A DNA stretch of 64,000 nt from Kryptolebias marmoratus. Taxonomy: Eukaryota > Chordata > Actinopteri > Cyprinodontiformes > Rivulidae. Below, in pieces: positions 36,071 through 48,070 of the stretch; the stretch's first letter is position 1; each line of letters opens with the position of its first letter. A program made the translations under genes and the position numbers. The notes under the pieces were generated by a model. It saw only the letters and a program-made list of their open reading frames with translations, did no database searches and was not told where the DNA came from. Where the stretch lies: contig NC_051452.1 in assembly GCF_001649575.2 (NCBI RefSeq), forward strand, positions 2,546,000 to 2,609,999, in the 5' to 3' direction.

Positions 36071-37861
36071 TGCTAAAGATTAAAAATTATATTCCATGTT
36101 AATGTTATAAAATAAACTGTTAAAAGCTATTTTTAATGCTTTGAGTTGCAGAACTAAAAATTCAGATTTGTTGTTTCCCACCAGGGCTTTCTTTACATGT
36201 TCTGTCAAATCAAAATTCAAAGATAAGTAGTAAATACACTAAAACATTCTCTTTTTAAAGTTTTACCAGTGTAGCTCAGTGTTCACCTCCAAACCCAAAA
36301 AGTGTTTATCTGTTAAGTCCAGTCAGTCAAGTGTTGTTTCATATGTAAATGAGGTACATGCACCATGTGCAGGATGAAATACTTTAACATTTTTACCAGA
36401 ACTGTGCAAATTAAGCTTAAGGACACACCATGCTTCTTAAATAATCAAATGCTTTGAGCATTTTGGAAAAAGCGTTTGTCTTCAAATCTCTAACTGGTGT
36501 AAACCCACTCCTTCTCCTTTGTCACTTGCGGGGATTTTTTGTGTCATTTTGAATCTTCCATTCTTATCTCTGACAAATTCTAGTCGTGACTCGTTTTGTT
36601 TTTAACATAGCAGGCTTCTACAGTGTTTTTGTGGAAAGCAAGTTTAGAAAAAACTTAATTTCCATTGGAATAAAATGCTGGTGATGCAGTTGACTTCTGA
36701 TCCAAGGATGAATGCCAGTTCACTGTGTTCCATTTAAAGCTTGGGGACCTGCTGACTCCCCACATGCTTACTCAGGGCTGTACAGAGTTGTGTATAAAAT
36801 ATAGATGTATTCTTCTGGGCAGCGGTAAACATCCCTTGGGCCCATCAGTCACAGCTCGTTGTTTGATTGCAGTCCAAGATGGCCATCTCACACACCAACC
36901 GTCCTGCTGTGAGAGGAAAGGGAAAAGAAAACTTGCAGTTCCTGTGTGATGTTCCAAATGGTTCCATCTGCCAGGAGCAGTCTGTGTGTATTCAACACTA
37001 AACTTCTTTTTTAAACTTCCTTTTTTTCCCAGAATGTGCCATTCCACTGGGAGCTGCACTGGAATACCTCCTGTTACATCACAGGAAGTAAAGCCAGGCT
37101 GTGACTTAGGAGTTGTTTAAACTTCCATTCTCCTTTGTCAATGAAATATACATCTCAACTGTCTGAAATATACTCCATCTCCTAAATAAGTAAAAGAAAA
37201 ATATGAATATATTTAACTGAAATGTAAAGATGAGCTCCTCTCTGAAGTCAGACCTCCAGAATACTGGCAGCCACAGGTGCCACTAATGAGAGGAAATTGA
37301 ATAACCTCCCCCCTCATTATTTGACCCCAGTCCTTATTATTGGGCCAGATTCACAGCTTGTCTCATGTCTTGTTCAAATATGTCAAATCTCATTTGCGTA
37401 TGTCACTTCAGTTCGTATGATAAACGTGAAGGGAAACGAGGCAGGTTGTATTAAATGCGGCTGGGTAACCACACATTTCAGACGATTTCATCACTGTGTC
37501 CATTCATGTCAATGCACGTGTTCAAGAGACGACCCTGTTTCTTTTGTTGAAAATGGATACAATAGATTGCATTAACTTTAAACATGAGTTTGTGGTATTA
37601 CAAGATGTTGCAGGAATTTTGAATTTCCAAAGAATTTCTTTTGACTATATTTTATCAGTATCACATAGTTTAAATAGTCAATGTTGGAACTTGGCAGGCA
37701 AACGTTGGTTGATGTGTGTTGTGGCAAAAGCAGTCGGTGAAACAGGAAACCCCAACTCTGTAATTTAGTGAATTGGATACAAAGAAAAACCTCATATGGT
37801 GAAAAGTTCCATCTCCTAAGATTTATGTCAGAAAAGGCTTGTGAAGAAGTAGTAAACAATA
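36069..37861. other. No recognised content
   Basis: 36720-37080 is less AT-rich with short overlapping frames, but no motif is recognised. Confidence 0.4.
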
Positions 37862-37869
37862 GTTGTACG

Positions 37870-38716
37870 CAGGGGTGGAAATTAGCACCCGCCACCGGCC
37901 AAATGCGGGTAAATATTTGAAGTGGCGGGTGAATTTGATCAACACACACGCCACTGTGGCGGGTTGGCAATTTGAACAGAAAAGGTGTTATTTGTCCTCC
38001 TGACATATAGGGGGCAGCAATGTGCTCNNNNNNNNNNNNNNNNNNNNNNNNNNNNNNNNNNNNNNNNNNNNNNNNNNNNNNNNNNNNNNNNNNNNNNNNN
38101 NNNNNNNNNNNNNNNNNNNNNNNNNNNNNNNNNNNNNNNNNNNNNNNNNNNNNNNNNNNNNNNNNNNNNNNNNNNNNNNNNNNNNNNNNNNNNNNNNNNN
38201 NNNNNNNNNNNNNNNNNNNNNNNNNNNNNNNNNNNNNNNNNNNNNNNNNNNNNNNNNNNNNNNNNNNNNNNNNNNNNNNNNNNNNNNNNNNNNNNNNNNN
38301 NNNNNNNNNNNNNNNNNNNNNNNNNNNNNNNNNNNNNNNNNNNNNNNNNNNNNNNNNNNNNNNNNNNNNNNNNNNNNNNNNNNNNNNNNNNNNNNNNNNN
38401 NNNNNNNNNNNNNNNNNNNNNNNNNNNNNNNNNNNNNNNNNNNNNNNNNNNNNNNNNNNNNNNNNNNNNNNNNNNNNNNNNNNNNNNNNNNNNNNNNNNN
38501 NNNNNNNNNNNNNNNNNNNNNNNNNNNNNNNNNNNNNNNNNNNNNNNNNNNNNNNNNNNNNNNNNNNNNNNNNNNNNNNNNNNNNNNNNNNNNNNNNNNN
38601 NNNNNNNNNNNNNNNNNNNNNNNNNNNNNNNNNNNNNNNNNNNNNNNNNNNNNNNNNNNNNNNNNNNNNNNCCAGCCACTATGGTTGGTGGACAAAATTT
38701 TTAATTTCCACCCCTG
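37870..38716 (+). mobile_element. hAT-A element, copy 3, with internal gap
   Basis: Starts CAGGGGTGGAAATTA and ends TAATTTCCACCCCTG, a perfect 15-bp inverted repeat, flanked by perfect 8-bp duplications GTTGTACG (37862-37869 and 38717-38724). The left arm is nearly identical to the other copies and carries GTGGCGGGT twice. The right end keeps the second half of the palindromic block (CCAGCCACTATGGTTGGTGG). The interior is an assembly gap. Confidence 0.95.
38028..38671. other. Assembly gap (644 N) inside hAT-A copy 3
   Basis: Run of N. All long frames at 37939-38836 are artefacts of it. Confidence 0.99.
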
Positions 38717-39029
38717 GTTGTACGTGCTTTGAAAAGGTGTCAAAATTAGCGTTGTCATAAAAAAACAGCACCACCATTCATGGTCAGTTTTGGCAGAAAT
38801 CATAGCTCTGACAGTGTGAGTTTGAAATGTCTTCAATTCCTAAAGCATTTGGTAAAGGCAAGACACCAGATCTTATTTTACATTGATAAGGTGAACATTT
38901 TTTTGTTTTTTTTCTGTTCTGCATAGCTGAAATGATTGTTTTCAGTGATTCGAAGTTGGATTTAACCATTTCACTGAGCACTCACTGAATCTCTACAACC
39001 CAAGCTTTGATGAAATTGAGTCTGAGTTT

Positions 39030-39115
39030 CCAAAGGATTTTGCGGGTGCAATTTAAAATTTTATGCCTAATCTACAAAGCCCTAACAAAGGTAGCTTTGC
39101 GCCTCAAACTTGGCT
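39030..39115 (+). pseudogene. Short LINE reverse-transcriptase fragment (L2/CR1-like)
   Basis: The plus strand encodes RVQFKILCLIYKALTKVAL, close to the conserved C-terminal block of L2/Rex-type LINE polymerases (RxxFKILLLxYKALxGLAP). It is about 85 bases long with no other part of the element recognised. Confidence 0.5.
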
Positions 39116-39688
39116 GTCGATCATAAAGTGACTCTCTGCACTGGGGCAGTCTGCCCATATTTTAATGAGATTTTATGCATGCATTTAGAGGAAAACTTAC
39201 CCATATAAATGAATGACTGCCAAGGCAAAAAGGCATCGAATTCTCAAACCTCTGCACTGTTTGTGGCATGCAGTTTGCATGAAATATTTACGCTCTCCTG
39301 AAAGCTTGTGGTGGTAATTGCATCTCAGAAGAAGAAACCGAGAGATGGGAACATTCTGGTGTACAGTTGCCTTCACAATAAGAGGGCTGGAAAGTCAGGA
39401 AAAGTTAAATTTGCCCTCTTTCAGTAATGAGTGTCAGACATTGATGCATCGGTAAAATATCAAAAGTATAAAATTGTGTTGTTCTTTATATTTAAAATAA
39501 AAATGTTATGATTGTACACTGTATAACCTTTCAGTGGATGGAAAGATCATACATCTTTCACAGGATAATTATTTTGTCTGCTCCAAATATATGTTTTAAA
39601 CATGCCAACCTGAACTGATAGTCAGATGTTGATTATGCAGTCTTAAGGAGTATTTCTGCATTAAGGCTTGAGAGAGAACATTATCTTC

Positions 39689-39714
39689 CTGTCTGTCACT
39701 TTTGTGACAGACAG
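39689..39714. other. Perfect stem-loop
   Basis: CTGTCTGTCAC, TTTT loop, GTGACAGACAG: 11 paired bases. It is not followed by a terminator-like tract and no repeat copy was seen elsewhere. Confidence 0.7.
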
Positions 39715-40859
39715 AAAAAGATTGCACAAAAACTATCTTGGTGAAAACAACCAGTTGAGTGTTTTCCTTTAGTCTCGCATTTCTGGTATAGTATTATTTA
39801 TTTAACAATGTTACATTATTCATCACCAAATTCACAAAATGTTTAAATTGGTAAACTGGTTGAAATAATAAATAAAAATTGGCATAGAGCATTTTACATC
39901 CATCCGTTTATTTCCTATACTTTCTTGATCCTTAGCATTCATAGAAAAAACATACAAACTCAAACGAGGAATGGTTCCAAGTGTCCTAAATGTTCTTAAT
40001 ATCAAAATGTTATGTTCTAGCTCATTTTGAACTAAATATGAGTACAGCTGCTGCAAGGATGATGCACCACTTGCATAAAAAATAAAGTGTGGACCTACAA
40101 CTACAGTAACAATGATGGTATGTGGAAATAATAAGCTCCATAAATGTTTTACTTTTAGAACATTGCTACAGTGTGACATGCACAAATATGAACAAAACCA
40201 TACTAAAAGCACAAAGCAATCCTAGTATTTGTTATTTTACACGTCTTGATTTGTCCTTCCATTTGATGGTGTTTTGTGTAGTTAATTGAGTTGCTGTTCA
40301 GTGAAATAATCAAAGAAAATTGTCTAAAAAAATGCCTGATTATAAAATTGCCGTTTGTCAAATTTCAGCTTTAAAGTTTGATGAGGTCTGATTCTGTTTT
40401 AAAGCAGCTAAAAAGACGAAAGCAACCAAAACGGGAAAAAACTCGCCTAAAAATAAAGCGAACAGAACGCTGTTCACCTTGATTGCTTGTTTTGTGAGGC
40501 AGTCGGTTAAATAACATCATGAAAATACTACAGCATGTTGGATGTTATTATAATCAAAGTCTTAGCAAGAGAACAAATTTGGCACTGTATCAAGGCAGGA
40601 TTTTTAAAGTACTCGCCAAAACTACTCAACATAAGCATGCTGAAATTCTTTTAGCTATTTGAGTGCAGATTTAATGGCGCATACACACACACACTTGAAT
40701 ATAAAATGGAAAGCAGAAGCCAAACTCCTTTTGCAGAGGTGTAGAAGACTTGAGAGACAGGCTCATTATGCAGTTCAGAACATACTGTATCATTGATTAA
40801 CATTCATCATGCTCAATCTACCTCAAACTCCTGGTTGCCCAACCTGTGTTGCAAATGCA

Positions 40860-41130
40860 AAGCAGCCTCCCCCTCAACCGCTGCCACAGCCGTGTTTGTA
40901 GACAGGGGTTAATGGGAATGGAGCACCGTGTCATTGTAATGCCATGTATTGAGAAGACCTGCAGCTGGAAAGTTCAGAACGAGTGATGTTTACCCAGCAA
41001 TACCTTTAACGACGTGTCAGAGTGGATTCGCCGCTGTTCGGGTCAGGCGGTAGGGAATTGTGGCGAAGAGCACAGCTCCCTGATGAGAAGGCATGCAAAT
41101 GAATCTACAGCTGGAGTCAAATGAACTGTA
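40860..41130. promoter_or_regulatory. Candidate conserved non-coding element
   Basis: Repeat-free block, richer in CpG than its surroundings (for example GCCGCTGTTCGGGTCAGGCG), with a POU octamer ATGCAAAT at 41093-41100. Inferred from composition only. Confidence 0.2.
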
Positions 41131-44100
41131 ACACTTTATTGGCTACCATGTTTAATACATGTTTTGGTTTTTTTCGAACCTAAATGCCACTGATTTAATT
41201 CACTATATCCCATGTCCTAGTGTTGGTTCTACCCCTTGACTCATAAATCAGCATTACAAAGAGTAGTAATTAAAATATACCCCTTCAAGAAACCTTTACA
41301 GAAAACCTATTTCATCAATATTCCCAAATATGCTGTGTAATTATTTAGCTGGCAACAAACTTCAACATAAGACATATTATACACTTAACTTGAAGGGGTA
41401 AGTAATGCCTACCCCTTTGTCATCCACTGCATCGTAAAAAGAATTTGGACACCCTTCCTTCTTTGTGAATGTGCAAATTGTAGGAGTAGGAAAGCCAAGA
41501 AGTAGGGGAAAGGGATGGAATGGGATTTTGGTGTAAATCTTGAAACCAGATCCTACGCCGACGCCTTTGTTCTTTATTTAGCATCTCATGGCATGATGGT
41601 TAAAATTTCACAATGAAATGAAAGATCCAATGAAAGCCAACGTGCAATCAGTTGTTGCCAAGTTATTTTATGTAAGCGACGAACACTCTCGTAAACACTC
41701 ATTATTCCCACATGTGGTCTGTTTCTAGTGAACTAGCTAGCAATCGATTTCAGCACACAGCATCATTTTTTTTTACGATTTTTAAAGAAGATTCACAAAA
41801 ACAGCAAACATAATACATTGCATTAGACATCATAATGGTTAGTTTAACAAACATTTTTCAATGCTTAGTTTTGTGCATATTTTTCTTAAAAGCACAACTC
41901 ATACCCCTGTCTTTTATTGAAAGTTGTAAGGGTTATATTACCCTATTTGCCTCTCCCTAGCAGGAACATGCAAAATGTAGGGGAAGGAGTGAATTGTGAT
42001 TCTGCTTTATACTGCAAGTTTGCACAAGTCTAATATTTCGCAGATCTAATTTCACTCACCATAATGGTAATTTAAAAAAAGTAACAGACCCAGTCAGAGC
42101 TGTGCAGCAGAGTGTTCTCACCTGCTTCATCTTAAGGCCTGTTGCTTTCACCCGCTTTGTTTCCCCATTGTCAAATATTGACCATGAAAAGAAAATCGAT
42201 TCTGCATTTAAAAGTAGCCTCTCTTGGTTGAGAAGTGGCCATGGATTTGCAGACAATTGCTTGGATCTTTGGTAAAATAAAAGTGGTATGGAGCTAAGCA
42301 TGATGAGATCTGCTCAATAACTGAAGACTGATTTGGGGATGTATCTGTGCTTGCAAATGGACATACAGAAATTGTGGGGTTTAAACTGAACTCTGCTTGA
42401 GTACAAATAATTTTGCTGTTGTTTTTGTTATTTTGTTTGTTTGTTTTTGGGTTTTTTACGTATAAGTTATTCATAATCTCACCCTAAACCCAAGATACAA
42501 TGGTGAAAATTCAAGCTGTGTCACACAGTGTACACTTGCGTAAAAAACAAGCAGACAGGTCACCTCATTAGCATCTTTGTCTGGGGGCAGTAGACACTGT
42601 CACAGACTGAAGTACAAGAATATCTGGCTCTAAACAAGTCACATTCTCGGCATCTTTAACATTGTAAAAGTATAAAAAAAAACAGCCTTCCCTGGTGAGC
42701 TCATGCTGGAGACACTGGCTGTTAAGGTGAGAAATTTAAATGGAAAAAGTGAGGCTACAACGTGCGCATTAACAACCACATCCACACTTAGTCACTAGAG
42801 GGGTAATTTAGATTTTTGCAGCGACAGAGAAAACTCTTGGTGTGCGCAAAGTTCACACAACAAAGTGTGGGTAAAAGGCAGCAGGTGTTAGTTTGTTGTC
42901 AGAAAACAATGCCATCCATGGAGGCATAATGCTGTCTGGATCTATTTCTTTTCCTCCTCTTCTGGGTCCATTTTAGGAGGATAAACAAGAAATAACCAGC
43001 CAAAACTGGTCAGCAACAGATCAAAATAAATGGCAGCACTGAAGCCAGCATAATACTTAAACAGGTTTTTCAGTTAATACATTGAGTATAGCCTGCAATG
43101 CAAATGATTATTTAAATGCTAAAGAGTAGGAATATTTACCATTTCATTTATGCAAACCTTGGGGCGTAAATAAAGCAAGGATTTTGAAGTGATTACACAC
43201 ATATAGACTAATACAAAAAGAGTGACTTTGAAGGAGTGGGAGTTGGGTTGAGTTTTCTCTTAAACAACTTCCTTTAACCACGATGAACACACACCCAAAA
43301 GAGGAAAAACATGAAGTTAAGCAAAGGCAAGTCGTCCTGTTCGATATTTGTCACTACCAACTTGGCCAATATGGTTTTGTGAAAAGACAAACAATTAATA
43401 CCTGTTGCAGATAGTTTAAACTCAGCCAAATACAAGGTGAATTGTCTCAAATTTCATAGTGGTTCTTATACCGTATTTTGTAAGTTCATACTCTGTTAAT
43501 TTTGCATTACATAGTTTGTTTGTTTTTTTTTACTTCTGGCAGAAATATAGTCATATCTCCCCTAAAATAACTGTCTAATACATAACTTACAGCAATGTAT
43601 AGGTTTATAAAATAATGTTTGCTCTGGAAGTTGCTCAAAGGCATCAGCACTCCACTTTAAACTTAGCCCCACTTAGAGTAGCAATGGGCTTGTCAGTTTG
43701 GTGAGAATTAAACTTATTTCTCCAAACTGAGGTCATTCAAGCAGCTTTCTACAACAAATAAGTACTTAGGCTAATTGTTAATAATTTTCACAGGGTTTCA
43801 CTTCAAAAGATTTGAGGAATCTTAAAAAGGAATTTGGAATCGTGCAAACAGTGTTTTCTCTCTACATAGGAAGAGATTTAAAAAACATTTAGTACAGGTT
43901 CCCCTCATTAAAGTCACAACAATGTCACTTTGTTTGACTAAACAGTAGTATCCCTTTTATATGGGAGGAGCAAAAATATAAAAAATACAAATTTACCAGG
44001 AACATCCTTCATAAAGAAAAGACAAAAAATGAAGAATGATGGGGAAAGCTTGAAGGCTGTAGAGACAGGTGTTTTGGTATTCAGTTATATGCCAGAGAGA

Positions 44101-46941
44101 AGGTCCAGATTATATATAGTTGTGTGAATATATTGGCTGTTTGGTAGTGTTTTTCCGCTCTCAAAGTGGTTCCATGAAAGAAAAAAAAAAGCCAGGTAAG
44201 CCAGGTTAAATGGCCCCAGTAGACCGCCTGACTGATTTAAAACTCGAAGGCCACCTGCCTGGCACCCTTAGGCCTGTAATTGCCATCACTCCACTGACAG
44301 CTAGAAAATCACACAAGAGGGGGATTATCTTGTGGCAAAAGGTTCTTGTGTGCAGTAGAAGCACACAGTTGATTGCATTAAAGTTCCCATGGAGCCCACC
44401 CTTGTGGAGGAATTAAATATAAAAGCGGTGGTGGCTGTATGTTGAGCTTTTAGGTGCTTCCACTTAGAGGACACTGTTAATCAGGAGTGATGAAGTCGTA
44501 AATCAACACACATTGGATGAAAGTGGGTTAATGGATGGACACCTTACTGTACCTGTTTTTTTTTTAAGAGACAAACTGAGTACACAGTACTATAGTTTTA
44601 TACAGTGGAGTGTATTTGTGTTGCATGCATCAGTGTATCAAGTGTATGCCATTATAATACAGAGTTAGAGTTTATATATGTTTTAAATTATCATGTGATC
44701 ATAGTGAAGCACAAATTAATGCCATCCACAGTAATTTAAAGGCTGCAAAGTTTGTTCCTAAGAAGCTCAGGTCAGCAGACTACAGACCATTGATTAGCTA
44801 GGGAGCCACATCACTGCTTGAGCCATAGCAGCCATGGCATAATGTTGCTAGTATTTATGTACTTATCAAATAACTTATTCTCACACCAGTCCCACTCCAT
44901 ACACCCGCAATCAAGAGAATCATGCTAATGGTGTGATAATGTTGTAGCTTAGGCATGAGGCCAGCTTGACCAATCCTGCTTCAAACCAAGCCACAACACT
45001 GTTTTCAGGCCCCACATTATGCATACTCTGCTGCCACTATGTTCCTCAACGTCCCATCCAAAACTCTATACTCTGTCATTTCCCATTAGCAATGACCTGC
45101 GGAAGTTTTGTGGAAAAGCAAGCACCAATGGGAAATACACCGCACTCCTCATACAGACTTAAAGACCCTGCATATTCTGGCTGATTATCTTTTTATGTCA
45201 TGGCGAGATCCTCATCCAGTGTAAAAGGGGGACTTAACAAGTATTTATGTGTTGCAGAACATAAAAATTGCCGGTTCATTTGTTGTTTTAATACCTCAGC
45301 TTGAATCTTAACTTTTTATATACATGTGCAATTAACATATTTAAATTTGGTGTAATGTGCAAGTCAAGATTAAGTTGACATCACTAGCCTTTGTAAAATT
45401 CCTCTTTTGCTGGCAGCTGTGCTTGCTAACGTCATGGGGATGTAAGCAAGTATTAAAATCCTATGTGGTGATATCACAGCATAGATAGCAGGTTACTCCT
45501 AATGCTGTTTTTAAGAACAATGGAGTTCTTTATTGTAGCCCCTGTCTCAGGTTTTGGGCTAACTAACACCACATTGATCCATCTACCCCTCCCCCTTTTT
45601 GGTTCTGTTACAGCTTGTTCAAATAAACCAAAGTTTTAATTGGCAACAAAACCGTAAGGTTGCTAAACTTGAGAGGATCTAAACTGACCAGATCAGCTCA
45701 CTCTACATCTTTGCAAATTGCTTCATTTGACCATCAATTCTAAGCAGAAATGGCATCAATGTGAGCTGTGTAAATGATCTCAAATGAGGCTCTTGACTGG
45801 ACAGGTGCCATTGGCAGTCCTGTGCCTGAAGCAGTTTCTCCCATAGCTGAATTTCGCTTCTGGGCGGTACCGCTGAATTTACATTTTGTTACTTTGGATT
45901 TGGACTATGTCCAAACACGAAAGAGGATGCAGCTGAACAGAAGCTGTGAAAATAAATATACCGTGTAGGACTTTGCCCAATAAATTTATCTGTAGCTGGG
46001 TTTTATTGCACTGGGTTTTATTAGGTGTATGGACATTCATTAGTTTGATTTCTTAAAAGTTCTTCAATAATCGGTTGATCGCAAGTTGTACTTTACTCAC
46101 ACTTTTGTAAATGTTTATTCTTTGGACTTTATCTTACTTTGACTTTAAAATACTCTTTTGTGAATGGCATAATTAGGCTCCCTACTTGACAGCTTTCTTT
46201 ATCTAAACTTTGAGACCCAGACCCATTTAACTCAAGTACTGACTACAAAGGTAAAATGTTTGCACTGATCTTTAGAGAGAGTATAAATAATAGATAAAAG
46301 CAAGATCTTCTGAACAAATGCCTAACTGTTGTGGGCTTTTGTATTCATTTAAAAAAAAGAATTCATTTTAAAATTCCACTTGAAACTGGAATGCATAAGC
46401 ATTATAGATAGGGTTTTAAGAATTTGAGCTAAACTTCTTATTAAGTCCTATTACAAATTCTTTTTCATACTCATTTACTAATATTTGACTTTTTTGGACT
46501 ATCAAAGTTTGGACAGACAGATCAGAATCCAAACATGCAACAGTGGTGAAAAGAAAGGGATTTCAGCAAGTGTAGATGGGATGTCTAGTAAACCATTTGA
46601 GTGATACAGCACTCTTTTAATTGTTTCATTTCAAAATCCCCCCACTCCAACAACATCCACCACTGGTTGTCTTCGGTCATGTACAAGATGGGACAATTCC
46701 TAAAACAAATTTAACATCCCTCTATTTTAGCTCCTCCAAAGTGAACAATTTAATTATTTTTGTAGAGTAATTGCAACAATTTTCAGCATCTGTTGAGTGA
46801 CACTAGGTATCCCTTCCACTGCTTCATTGTACTTCTTTCATTACCAACTCTAGGTAGTGATGCAGTAGGAACTACACAATGGAACAGTGGGTGGCCTTGA
46901 AGCTACTAGCTTGTGTCAAACACTCCAAGACACAAAAAAGC

Positions 46942-48062
46942 CAGGAGTGGAAATTAGCACCCGCCACCGGCCAAATGCGGGTAAATATTTGAAGTGGTGG
47001 GTGAATTTGATCAGCACCCACGCCACTGTGGCGGGTTGGCTATTTGAACAGAAAAGGTGTTATTTGTCCTCCTGACATATAGGGGGCAGCAATGTGCTCG
47101 AGTTGCTGCTAAATGCAAGAAGGAGAAAAGTTTAGCAGACACTCTTTACCAGTTGGTGGCGGTATTGATTCCTTCAGTTGTTTACCAACCACCAATAAAA
47201 ATCAAGAAGAAGAAGANNNNNNNNNNNNNNNNNNNNNNNNNNNNNNNNNNNNNNNNNNNNNNNNNNNNNNNNNNNNNNNNNNNNNNNNNNNNNNNNNNNN
47301 NNNNNNNNNNNNNNNNNNNNNNNNNNNNNNNNNNNNNNNNNNNNNNNNNNNNNNNNNNNNNNNNNNNNNNNNNNNNNNNNNNNNNNNNNNNNNNNNNNNN
47401 NNNNNNNNNNNNNNNNNNNNNNNNNNNNNNNNNNNNNNNNNNNNNNNNNNNNNNNNNNNNNNNNNNNNNNNNNNNNNNNNNNNNNNNNNNNNNNNNNNNN
47501 NNNNNNNNNNNNNNNNNNNNNNNNNNNNNNNNNNNNNNNNNNNNNNNNNNNNNNNNNNNNNNNNNNNNNNNNNNNNNNNNNNNNNNNNNNNNNNNNNNNN
47601 NNNNNNNNNNNNNNNNNNNNNNNNNNNNNNNNNNNNNNNNNNNNNNNNNNNNNNNNNNNNNNNNNNNNNNNNNNNNNNNNNNNNNNNNNNNNNNNNNNNN
47701 NNNNNNNNNNNNNNNNNNNNNNNNNNNNNNNNNNNNNNNNNNNNNNNNNNNNNNNNNNNNNNNNNNNNNNNNNNNNNNNNNNNNNNNNNNNNNNNNNNNN
47801 NNNNNNNNNNNNNNNNNNNNNNNNNNNNNNNNNNNNNNNNNNNNNNNNNNNNNNNNNNNNNNNNNNNNNNNNNNNNNNNNNNNNNNNNNNNNNNNNNNNN
47901 NNNNNNNNNNNNNNNNNNNNNNNNNNNNNNNNNNNNNNNNNNNNNNNNNNNNNNNNNNNTCACAACAAAAAATAGTGGCTGGTAAAATATTTGAGTGGCT
48001 GTTAAAAAATTTGTCCACCAGCCACTGTGGCTGGTGGACAAAATTTTTAATTTCCACCCCTG
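46942..48062 (+). mobile_element. hAT-A element, copy 4, with most sequenced flank
   Basis: Starts CAGGAGTGGAAATTA (one change from the other copies) and ends TAATTTCCACCCCTG, flanked by perfect 8-bp duplications AAAAAAGC (46934-46941 and 48063-48070). The left side extends further than in the other copies and holds a self-complementary segment (AGTTGGTGGCGGTA...TTACCAACCACCAA) and an AAG repeat that runs into the gap. Left block 46977-47040 and right block 47978-48039 are direct repeats of each other. A perfect 16-bp palindrome (48010-48025 with 48027-48042) precedes the right tip. No transposase is seen; it may be absent or hidden in the gap. Confidence 0.95.
47217..47959. other. Assembly gap (743 N) inside hAT-A copy 4
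   Basis: Run of N entered from an AAG repeat. Long frames across it are artefacts. Confidence 0.99.
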
Positions 48063-48070
48063 AAAAAAGC

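Larger units (their letters stand above)
39116..46933. other. Longest stretch without a recognised gene or large repeat
   Basis: Small items only: a perfect 11-bp stem with a 4-base loop (39689-39714); a retroposon-tail-like CATCCATCCGTTTATTTCC at 39898; a CpG-containing block with an ATGCAAAT octamer at 41093 (listed separately). A 126-codon reverse frame at 39832-40212 is hydrophobic in its first half but matches nothing I know. Confidence 0.45.

Noticed and set aside
37939..38836. Long frames of up to 282 codons across N runs, also at 25292-26136 and 47057-48096
   Set aside because: They consist mainly of unknown residues from assembly gaps; the readable ends are hAT-A repeat sequence.
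39832..40212. 126-codon reverse frame that looks membrane-like, possible receptor fragment
   Set aside because: Hydrophobic only in the first half, lacks any olfactory-receptor landmark motif, and overlaps a retroposon-tail-like sequence.
46942..47216. CRISPR-like or satellite array in the hAT-A arm
   Set aside because: Motif repeats are irregular and part of transposon ends with inverted tips and target duplications; the genome is eukaryotic.
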